Shown here piece after piece: positions 55,669-64,000 of a stretch of 64,000 nt of DNA. The notes under the pieces were generated by a model that saw nothing but the letters and a program-made list of their open reading frames with translations, was not told the DNA's origin and did not search any database. Both the position numbers and the translations under genes were made by a program. The stretch is from Rhizophagus irregularis (lineage: Eukaryota; Glomeromycota; Glomeromycetes; Glomerales; Glomeraceae), in assembly GCF_026210795.1 (NCBI RefSeq), contig NC_089447.1, positions 250,501 through 314,500 on the forward strand, given 5' to 3'. Position 1 is the stretch's first letter. Each line of letters begins with the position of its first letter.

Positions 55669-58600
55669 TTTTTTTTATTTTTTTTTTCTCGAAAAAAAAA
55701 TAATATATATATATATATATAAATAAAAGAAAGTTGAATGAGAAACAAGAAAGAATAACAATATGAGGGAAATATTATTCCGAGTGATTATTTATACGTT
55801 AATTTTGTACAACAAAGAAACGGAATTTTTGGGTGTAAAACTCCATAAACATTTAATATTTATATCCAAAAAAAGAAAGGATTCGAACGCCTTTGTTTAT
55901 CATAAATTTTTTCGCTTCTAGAATCATATATAAATGATATAAAAATATATAAAAAACGTACTTTTTGAACAAGAAAAAAAAAAATATGGTTACGTTCAAA
56001 ATATTGTTTTTTAACGGTTGAGTTTTTTTTTTTTTATTTATTTATTTATTGTACAGTACTTTGTTATATATATTGAATTTATAAAAGTTTTTTTTTTTTA
56101 ATGAAATTTTTTTTTTGTACATAATAGTTGCATATTTCATCATTATGGCTATAAAGATGTATTCGGAAATCTAATAAAGGATTAATACAAATAATGGCAA
56201 CTGAAATCCACTTTGCCACTCGGTTCAATAAAAAAAAAAAAAAAAGAAATATGGAATTTTTACTGGATTATCACAGCTTACTAAACTTTACCATATTCAT
56301 AATATTCCCTTTTAACCAATTTCTTTATATGGATATATAATGAAAGGGTTTTATTTATTGTAATATGAACAAAATTCTAACCATATTTATTTATGAGCAT
56401 CATTAGCCCGACCATTGACATAAATGGAAATTTTAACAAAGCAAAAAGAAAATGATCGACAAGGACAAGGCTGAACTTCATATCCTATATGCGTTGTTCT
56501 TATAGGTTAAAAAAAAAATAAAATAAAAATAAAAATAAAAACTTAGTACAATTTTATATAACAATTTCATTTATATATATATATTTCATGCATCTAAATT
56601 TGTTATACGTATTATATTTCATGCCTCAACAATCGCACTTAATTGAGGCGACAACGTGTTAGTTTACGACTAATATTTGATTAAAATACTTTTTTCATCT
56701 CAATTTTTTTAGCATAAATGCAACCTTCAAAGGCTACATTAATATTGTGAATGGGTAGTGAATTTAATTGACTCTAAAAAATGTGATTCTCTGTCAAAAA
56801 AGCTAGATCACGTTTAATTAGTCACGTGTAATATATTTGATTGGATATATAAGTATATCACGTGTTTGAGGATCATTCGTCGGATTTAACGCTCATTGTT
56901 TTAGATTCGAATATTTCTTCTTCTATATAATTTACCAGATTTATAACCTTGAGGTTCCCTAGTTATAAATTATTCTCTTTTATGTATATTTCTGAATCAG
57001 TATACGATGATCGAAATATTGCCCAATCAAATTCACTACAAGACTTAATATTTTTTTTTACGACATATTTTATATAGACGATGGAAAACTTCCAAAACAA
57101 TGAAATCAATGATTAACGATCACGTATAGTGAAATTAAACGATTTACTAACAAAATTTTTTTAACTATAATAACTTTTACCAATAACAAATTGTCAAAAT
57201 TGTCATATGATCGTCCACCAATTTTCGTATGGTTTACTATAAGATTTTCAGAGATGTGATACAGATAGCCATTTTACCGGACACCATCTTGCTGACTTCC
57301 ATTTTACCGACATGAAAATTACTCGACTTGCAAATTATTTTAAGTAAAATTTAACAAAATTGTATATAGACTTATTTATTTTTAAATTGCAATAATAAAA
57401 TTAAAATTATTAAATAAACAATATCCAATTTTTTAAATAGCTTCAATAGTTCCATATTTGTAAAAAGAATCTGGTTTTACATGATAAATAATTATTACTT
57501 ATTCGATGAAAACTTTTTTCGTTCTTTAATGATTAGAATTTAGAAAGAAACAAATATAAAATATAAATATCGATATTCGATACTACGTTGATCATGTTGG
57601 CAAGTATATATATATTCCTATTACTTTTTTCCGACGATCCTCGCGATCCTCAAAATTCTTTGGTCAGAAAAGGAAAATACTGAAATACTAAACGAAAATC
57701 ATTTACATAAATTTAATTTTGAGTCCATTATATTATCTATTTTGATGCTCAAAAAGCAGAATGGTGATTCGTTGGATGAAATGGCAAGTCAGCAAAGTGA
57801 AGTCAGTAAATTTTATGTCGGTAAAACACTAAAACAGGGCATACCTCAATTACCTCGTGACTACATTTGTAGGGTGAATTAGAATTTTGGACAAAATTTA
57901 ATTAATTACTAAAAAATTAAGCTCATGAATGCAATTTTTCAGAAGACTGCAGAAAAATAATAAATAAATTAGCCTTAAATGAAAAGATAATTACACAATA
58001 GCAAGTTTCGGTTTGTTTAACAGTTAAGAGGGTTTTTTTTTCAGTTTCAACAACAGTTTCAACAAAAGATGTATATTTTGCGTTAAAACATCAATTCCTA
58101 CTAAAATTAGTTTTGGCTCTAACGCTGACTAAGATTTCGTAATTGCACGTTACATTGTTACAATGGTAAATTTTTATAATATTTATTTCAAAAAATATAT
58201 ATTACATTTTATAATTTTTTATTTACAATTTTCTTACTTATAAATGATTGTACAATATATATTTATATAATTTAATTCTGTTCTTTATCATGTGTTTACG
58301 CAAGTTTTCGAAGCATATTGAATACATAGATGATACCTAGTACCAAATGGAAGCAATCAATCACCATCTCTATTTTTTTAAAATATTTCATTATTAGGAT
58401 CTAACTCATATGGAATATCTCTCTCTAAGTATGAGCATTGGAATAATGAAAATAATGGAACTGTTACAATCAAATAATAAATTTTTAATATTCCATGAGA
58501 GATCAAAATCTAGAGAGAAGTCAATACGATATCTTTATAATATTAAACCTTTAACTCACAATGTATTCTATCATCTCATCTATAACATAGTCGCTTTAGA

Positions 58601-58949
58601 TAATCTTTCATTTCCACCTCCTATTCCATATCATTTACACCTGGAAATCAAGTTTTTTTGACGATCTCACGATAATACCGGAAATGTTTGGATGTATATG
58701 GCAAAGTTCAAAGAAGGAAACTCTTTCATGAATAGCTAAAGCTTGACAGGAAGGTTCATATTGAGCCCTCCTAATTTTAGCAATTAAATGCCACGTTCCC
58801 TATAAAAACTTTTTCAGAAAAATGATCACGTGACTAAGTTTCTTCGGAATAAAACTAATAAAATGACTCATTTATTGGATATAGGTTATAGCTCCACCTA
58901 TAACGAAATGCTTATATATATATTTAAAATTATTATTTATTAACTTTAT
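55669..58949. other. Intergenic, no gene seen
   Basis: TA and T runs up to about 56100. GCCATTTTACCGGAC and CTTGCTGACTTCC near 57275-57305 are weakly inverted near 57780-57830 (GGCAAGTCAGCAAAG, GTCGGTAAAAC), a possible 560-bp foldback. A plus ORF of 83 aa at 58410-58661 has no supporting evidence. Confidence 0.4.
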
Positions 58950-59240
58950 GGTATCTTCAAAAATAGGTTTAGGACGAGGTGGAAATTGCACAAACTTTTC
59001 TTTTAAAATCAAATCTTCAATATGATTACCCTGTAAAAAAAGTCAATCCGTTTTTTTTATTCCATCTTTTTTCCGTAAAAGGCCCATATTTCCGGAATAA
59101 TAACTTTATATCACGGAATTTATCGAATTATTTACATTTTCCGTAAATGTTTACAGAAATAACGATAAAATTAATTTAATAAAAGTTGGTAAAGGTAAAT
59201 TGGCACGAATTCTATTTTGATTTACATTATGTTTAAGTTT
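58950..59240 (-). pseudogene. Fragment of the 612-aa family, interrupted by a MITE
   Basis: 58950-59025 matches the part of the intact gene encoding IEDLILK.KF..FPPRPKPI (55080-55140); homology resumes briefly after the CCCT-type MITE near 59180-59240 with a FTKLLTEGY-like part. Short and broken. Confidence 0.55.
59029..59172 (-). mobile_element. CCCT-type MITE, copy 3, truncated
   Basis: Starts CCCTGTAAAAAAAGTCAATC and runs inverted relative to copies 1, 2 and 4, with TCCGTAAAAGGCCCATATTT. The distal part with the second sub-repeat is lost. Confidence 0.7.
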
Positions 59241-59398
59241 ATCATAGGACGGTGAGTAATTTATTACACAAGATTTTGTGTACGCGGGTGACCCAATCAA
59301 TGACTGACAATTTTAGCCCCTTGATTGTTTCAAAATGATTTTCAGTTATACTGTATGTTAAAAACGCGAAAAAGTTGTACTATATTAATAATCTTATG

Positions 59399-59410
59399 GT
59401 TATATAAACC
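59399..59410 (+). promoter_or_regulatory. TATA box of the 133-aa gene
   Basis: GTTATATAAACC, 60 bp before the ATG at 59470; the dead copy has the same word and the following CGAATTTT at 62858-62875. Confidence 0.55.
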
Positions 59411-59469
59411 CCGAATTTTGTTCATTATTTAAATTACAAAATAAATCTTCATCTGCTTCTAAAAAAACA

Positions 59470-59871
59470 ATGTCTTCTTCTGTTAATAAACCAGCCGCAG
59501 CAATTATGCAACGTCAGCTATTTACTAAAGGAAGGTTTTTTCATATTACACCAAACGATAAAAATCATTTCTTAATAACTTATAAAATTATTCAAGAAAA
59601 TTCTGATTTTTTTGATGACAATGATCCTGATTATAAACTTAACTACGACCACGAATTTATTTGTTCATATCATACAGCGAATTATTATGTCAGATGTAAG
59701 TTGTTAACTCATTCAATAATTGAAGATTTATTGAATCATGAAGAGTTTGATATAAACACACAAAATAATGAAATACCATTATCTCCACAACAAAAATTAA
59801 GTCTTGAAGAAAGCTTGCTTGTAAAGCTTTATTTACGCATTTCACGAGGAACCGATGAAATTATAATTTAG
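59470..59871 (+). CDS. Hypothetical protein, 133 aa (paralogue of 3228-3632)
   Basis: Intact frame, ATG in an AAACAATG context. About 71 percent identical by hand to the 134-aa protein, with gaps only near the N-terminus. The last 38 residues, from NNEIPLSPQQ to DEIII, differ at three positions. It shares KGRFFH, FLITYK.IQENS and YDHEFI with the paralogue. No signal peptide, membrane segment or catalytic motif. It stands head-to-head with a fragment of the 612-aa family, the arrangement repeated at 61400-63560, so the pair was probably duplicated as a unit. Function unknown. Confidence 0.72.
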   Translation: MSSSVNKPAAAIMQRQLFTKGRFFHITPNDKNHFLITYKIIQENSDFFDDNDPDYKLNYDHEFICSYHTANYYVRCKLLTHSIIEDLLNHEEFDINTQNNEIPLSPQQKLSLEESLLVKLYLRISRGTDEIII

Positions 59872-60889
59872 ATTAGCATATTTTAAGTAAAGTGCGTGCG
59901 TTATTACTCTTTTATTGTCCATTTGATCTTCAATTTTGGTTCCAGACCGTTTACTTAGTCATTATATCAAACTTACTAAATAGATTTTACGTGACAAATT
60001 ATACTCTTGTAAGAATTTTGATATTTTATACCTCTTACAACATCTTTACCTTTATTTTTTTCTCCCCCATATCATCTACTTAGTAGGAAACAATTATTTG
60101 AAACTTCGCCTAATATGATAAATCACGTAGTATTTAAATTTTAAATTTACTTTACTAACTTTACTAGATTTGAAACCTTTTAAGACTTTTAAGAGCAATT
60201 AATATATAGGAAAATATATATAATTATAAGAATATTCTTTAAGTATATTATGATATAAAAATAAAATTCCTAAATTTAAGATTTCGTTTTTACATTTCAT
60301 GGTTATTAAAACTGAATTTACCATGATAGTTTGGGTCAGAGTTTTTATTCATTATGACATATAACGCAAAATCCACAAATGAATACCGACAAAATTAGCA
60401 AATTAAAGAATTTACAAAACTTGTAATTTCAAATTACCTTTGCAATATCTTTACGTTCCACTCATATACAACTCATTCTCACAATTTAAACCAGCAGTAA
60501 TTCCGCACCGTGATAAAAATATTTTACTAATTTTCCATCTCAATAGAAGTTTTGTGCGTTAACCGCGTTTTTTTCTTGTAAAAATAAAAATAATAAACTC
60601 CAAGTCTTTGAAATTTAATAAAATATTTATTTTATATATTTATATTATAAAACAAAGTAAAAATAAAAAAGTTTTTTTTATATGAAAAATAAACGCATAA
60701 TATTAAAAATAGAAATCTAGAAATTATTTTATTTGCTTCTAATTATTTTCACAGAACTTGTTTTTTCATCGGTAAAACATGTTAATATTATCGCTTGTCA
60801 CGTTTTTTAGAGTAAATTAAATTAAGAATTGATCTATCTTCTTTGGTGGTTGATTTTTGTTCACATTTTCATCACTTTCGCAATAATTT
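59872..60889. other. Intergenic, no gene seen
   Basis: AT-rich 3' flank of the 133-aa gene. Confidence 0.4.
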
Positions 60890-61360
60890 TGGAAATTTCA
60901 TTTTCTTCAATACCGCCCAAGCCACGACATTAAGTAGACGACTATTTTCATAACCATCTTTTGGAGGATCTTCTTCATGTCTCGCTTGTATTAAAACAAA
61001 CTTTTTATTTAAATCAAATCTTCAATATGGTTGAGATGAAGAAGTTGCTGAGGGGCAGCCGATAGAAAATGAAATAATTCCATATTATTTCCTTTGATCA
61101 CGTGATCATGATCGCTTAAAGTATTATATTCTTCAGTAAAAAATTGGTAACGGTAAATTACTAACCCAATGACAACGACAAATTCTATCAAAGTCAATTT
61201 GATTTGGATTTTAAGTACTATAAGTTTTCATCATATAAAATATCTAGAAATTAGTGCATTTCTTGCAAATAAAGCTTGAACAACATCAACTGTTAAAAGT
61301 AGTTTCTAAGCCTAACAGCGTGAAATAAAGCGTGGGTCGTCAATCTTTCTTTTCTTACGA
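60890..61360 (-). pseudogene. Decayed copy A of the 612-aa family
   Basis: Minus-strand pieces in order from the N-terminal side: a HALFHAVRL-like part near 61315, a ISRYFL-like part near 61235, FTEEYNTLSDHD near 61130, GNNMELFHFLSAAPQQLLHL near 61080 and an ENSRLL-like part near 60940. The middle of the gene is deleted and stops are frequent. Confidence 0.65.
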
Positions 61361-61399
61361 ACATAAGGATTGTCATACTATTTGCGATGTTCTAGAACG

Positions 61400-62490
61400 T
61401 CTATTTCAGTATTTTCTTGTAATTTTAAATCTATCCAAATTCTTTCTAAATATCATAAGTACCCAATAATAAAAATTTGAATGAACTGATAATGATCTTA
61501 TTTTTGATTTAAACTAAATGTTGTAATGATTTGATGCGTTTTCCAGAGCTACTTCAGGTTAATTAATTCTATTAATTAAAAATTCCAATCAATCAAATTT
61601 TCTGTGGTTTCATTATGAATAAAACAGGAGCAAGCAATTACTGATTTTGGTTCTTCACAAATTTTTTGAAACTAATCCATCAAAAGATTCCCAATCTCAT
61701 TTAATCTATATTCAAATAAATGAAATGCTTCTTCCATAACAGCTTCAGTTAATTAAAATCCAAGATCAAGAAGTTGCCTTAAACGAGCGACAACAGAATT
61801 AACATCAGGAATAATCCAATTTGTTGGCGGATAGCGCTTTGCATCACGAGTTCGATTTTCTTCCATAAATTTACTAAATCAGGATGTATCAATATCGCCT
61901 TAGCCACGACATAAAGTTGACGACTATTTTCATAACCATCTTTTGGTGGATAACCCTCATGAGCTCTCGCTTGCATTAATTGAATATATTATGAAATATC
62001 TTCGTAAATAAGTTTAGGGCGGGGTGGAAAAGGTACAAACTTTGTATTTAAAATCAGAACTTCAATATAATTAAGATTTTAAAGAAGCTTTTGAGGAGCA
62101 CCATTAATGACAAGAGGACCGGCTATAAGAAATGAAATAATTCCATATCATTTCCTTTAGCTGAAAGTTCACTATGATTATTTAATACTTCATGTCCTTC
62201 AGCTTTAGTTACAAGTTCACTATGATCACTTAAAGTATTATATCCTTCAGTAATTAATTTAGTAAAAATTGATTAAGGTAAATTACTAGCCCAAGGAGAA
62301 CGAAGTTTCTTTTGAAAGGCACGGATTCTATCCGGAGTGAATTAAAGCGTGGGATCGACCATATTTATATATTACCATTCTGAGGATGACACATCATTTA
62401 CGGTCTGTAAGAATAAGTGAAATTGGTGTATCTATAAATTTGAATATTTCACTTCTTATTTTATTAAGTAGAGACTGTATGACAGAAGGA
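61400..62490 (-). pseudogene. Decayed copy B of the 612-aa family
   Basis: A longer but broken copy. It runs from an N-terminal part near 62480 (LLNKIRSEIFKFI-like) past KDGYENSRQLYVVAKAILIH (ORF 61779-61976), LVNLWKKIE, and a region for WI.LKLQEN near 61420. It has several frameshifts and an internal duplication near 62150-62250 (the AKGNDMELFHF-adjacent part occurs twice). Confidence 0.7.
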
Positions 62491-62929
62491 AACATTTCCA
62501 ACCGTATCCTGAAAGCTTCTTATTATATAGTTTTTTTTGTGCCGACTGGTGCGACATAATGATCAATCATTTTATGCGTGTACGTAATATGTACAACGCA
62601 AAAATGTTGCCCAAATTTTACCCCTGCTTCATCCAAATTTAGTAGTCAACTTCCGCACTGCCTGAATTGAGTGACACTACTCGCCATATTATTATTCTCC
62701 GATAGAGAAGTATCATTACCACAAAAAAAAAAAAGCTTTCTAAGTAAATCAAAGCAAAATAATAATTATTCCAAATTTTATTGCATTATTGTATTTGTGA
62801 AAGAAAGAAATGAAGATACATTTGAAAATTACTTATTAATATTTTGCGCATATTTAGTTATATAAACCCGAATTTTAACTTTTTTTCGACAATTTTATCA
62901 TAATCTTTACTTGTTTCTAAAGAAACAAT

Positions 62930-63560
62930 ATGTTTACTTCATCAACTACTGCTAACAATCCAGTCGTAACAATTATGCAACGTCAATTACTTACTTTAGG
63001 AAGGTTTTTTTTTCATTGTATATCAAATGATAAAAATTTTATTTAAATAACTTATAATAAAATTATCTGATCTTTTTGATGATAATGATCCTGGTTATAA
63101 AGTATAAACTTGCCATATTATAGGGAGTTGATTGGCGCTTTACCCGGGGTGTACGAAATTTTATATTATAAACGAAGGGTTTTAAAAACTTGCCCTATAA
63201 ATAATTTTATCCGTTATTTCTGTAAAAATTCCGTAAAAATGCGCCTTTCACGGATCCATTCACGGAAAATGTAAATAATTCGATAAATTCCGCGATATAA
63301 GGTTATTAATTCCGGAAATATGAGCCTTTTACAGAAAAAAGATAGAATATAAAAAACGGATTGACTTTTTTTACAGGGTTGTATATACAAAAAATTATTT
63401 GCATGTGTCGCCTGGGTAAATAGTAAAATTAAAAGAAAATGAAGAATTTCTTCAAAATACTATACGATCATGAATTCTTTTATCTACATCATACATCGAA
63501 TTATTATGTAAGGTGTAAATTATTAACTCGTTATATAATTTAAATTTGTTGAATCAAATA
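62930..63560 (+). pseudogene. Dead copy of the 133/134-aa gene, split by a MITE
   Basis: From ATG 62930 it encodes MFTSSTTANNPVVTIMQRQL, then LGRFFFHCISNDKNFI and a TAA. The remainder is in other frames (LFDDNDPGYKV near 63075; YDHEFFYLHHTSNYYVRCKL near 63465), with about 330 bp inserted between, including the MITE at 63193-63378. The C-terminal part is lost. The promoter word GTTATATAAACCC is still present at about 62858. Confidence 0.75.
63193..63378 (+). mobile_element. CCCT-type MITE, copy 4
   Basis: CCCTATAAATAATTTTATCC to TTTTTTTACAGGG, 186 bp, flanked by an exact TTG pair (63190-63192, 63379-63381). The best-preserved copy. Confidence 0.8.
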
Positions 63561-63787
63561 CCATTACCTTTTTTTTTGTTATAGGGATGCTTAATTTCGG
63601 GTAATTTTTTAATTTATTGTTTAAACTATTGTACATCAAGATACATGTAATAACGATTCCGATGATTTTTTGAATGATCAGCTTGTACAAGTAGATATGA
63701 TCAATATTCTTGATAAAGAATAGTTTAGTAAATCACGTAGTATTTAAATAGGACCCAGAAATATATAAACAGGGATAGGGTACACAA

Positions 63788-63979
63788 ATGCGTCGCCATT
63801 ATAGTGGAATTAGATGGAGTAAAGTTTTGATTTGCGTACAATCTAAGAATTTTTCATCCTTCAAAAAAAGACTAAAGGACGAAAATCGAAAGACAGACGA
63901 AAAAGAAATTGGGGAGAAACGACCGATTTTGGAGTCGCCACCACCGAGAGAATCGAAGAAGAAGTTACAAAGAAAGTGA
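63788..63979 (+). CDS. Doubtful ORF, 63 aa, at window end
   Basis: MRRHYSGIRWSKVLICVQ is followed by a charged tail (KKRLKDENRKTDEKEIGEKR, SPPPRESKKKLQRK). G+C is above the flanks and the tail is protein-like, so it may be the first exon or a relic of a gene that continues past 64000. No family recognised. Confidence 0.3.
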   Translation: MRRHYSGIRWSKVLICVQSKNFSSFKKRLKDENRKTDEKEIGEKRPILESPPPRESKKKLQRK

Positions 63980-64000
63980 GGAAAGAGAATAAATAGAGAC

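Noticed and set aside
57275-57835. Possible 560-bp foldback element
   Set aside because: The inverted similarity is weak and patchy and no target duplication was found; not listed as a mobile element.

Overview
The window looks like a piece of a very AT-rich fungal nuclear genome, most likely an arbuscular mycorrhizal fungus (Glomeromycotina, Rhizophagus-like). This is inferred from the mixture of families: an intronless Argonaute, an F-box/LRR-type protein, a decayed TKL-type kinase with the glomeromycete-style ISDLGLC segment, a family of 600-aa proteins, hAT/DUF659 transposase remains, a Ty3/gypsy element, and many small foldback elements in long AT-rich gaps. No rRNA, tRNA or CRISPR array was seen.

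Layout. 0-16 kb: a 165-aa unknown gene (1680-2177), a 134-aa unknown gene (3228-3632), a dead hAT transposase (4455-5790), a 930-bp hAT-type element with another foldback nested in it (8377-9306), a broken second copy of the 165-aa gene split by a TA-flanked MITE (9840-10618), and an F-box gene (13739-15274). 16-22 kb: an intron-containing gene fragment with unusually short introns (16718-17255), a 173-bp satellite split by a 906-bp Tc1-like foldback, bracketed by two identical GC hairpins. 22-32 kb: a young, nearly complete Ty3/gypsy element (22179-30733, LTRs 493 bp with 2 differences) inserted in a hAT-type MITE whose 8-bp target duplication is still visible at both ends. The element carries an extra sense ORF and an antisense coiled-coil ORF. 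32-41 kb: mostly gap, then a six-exon divergent ubiquitin-conjugating enzyme (36284-37170) and a decayed kinase (40111-41228). 41.9-45.1 kb: two convergent arrays of intron-like cassettes, the strangest part of the window. The minus-strand array has eight consecutive AG-NNN-GTAAGT units, i.e. eight possible single-codon exons. 45-53 kb: a zinc-finger-like relic, minisatellites and the Argonaute gene (48705-51497). 53-64 kb: the intact 612-aa family gene, then decayed copies of it interleaved with a second good copy (59470-59871) and a dead copy (62930-63560) of the 134-aa gene.

The genes do not form a pathway. The Argonaute and the heavy load of mobile elements fit a genome under small-RNA control, but nothing in the sequence ties this Argonaute to these elements. 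The best-supported unbroken genes are the Argonaute, the F-box protein, the 612-aa protein, the E2 enzyme and the 133/134-aa pair.
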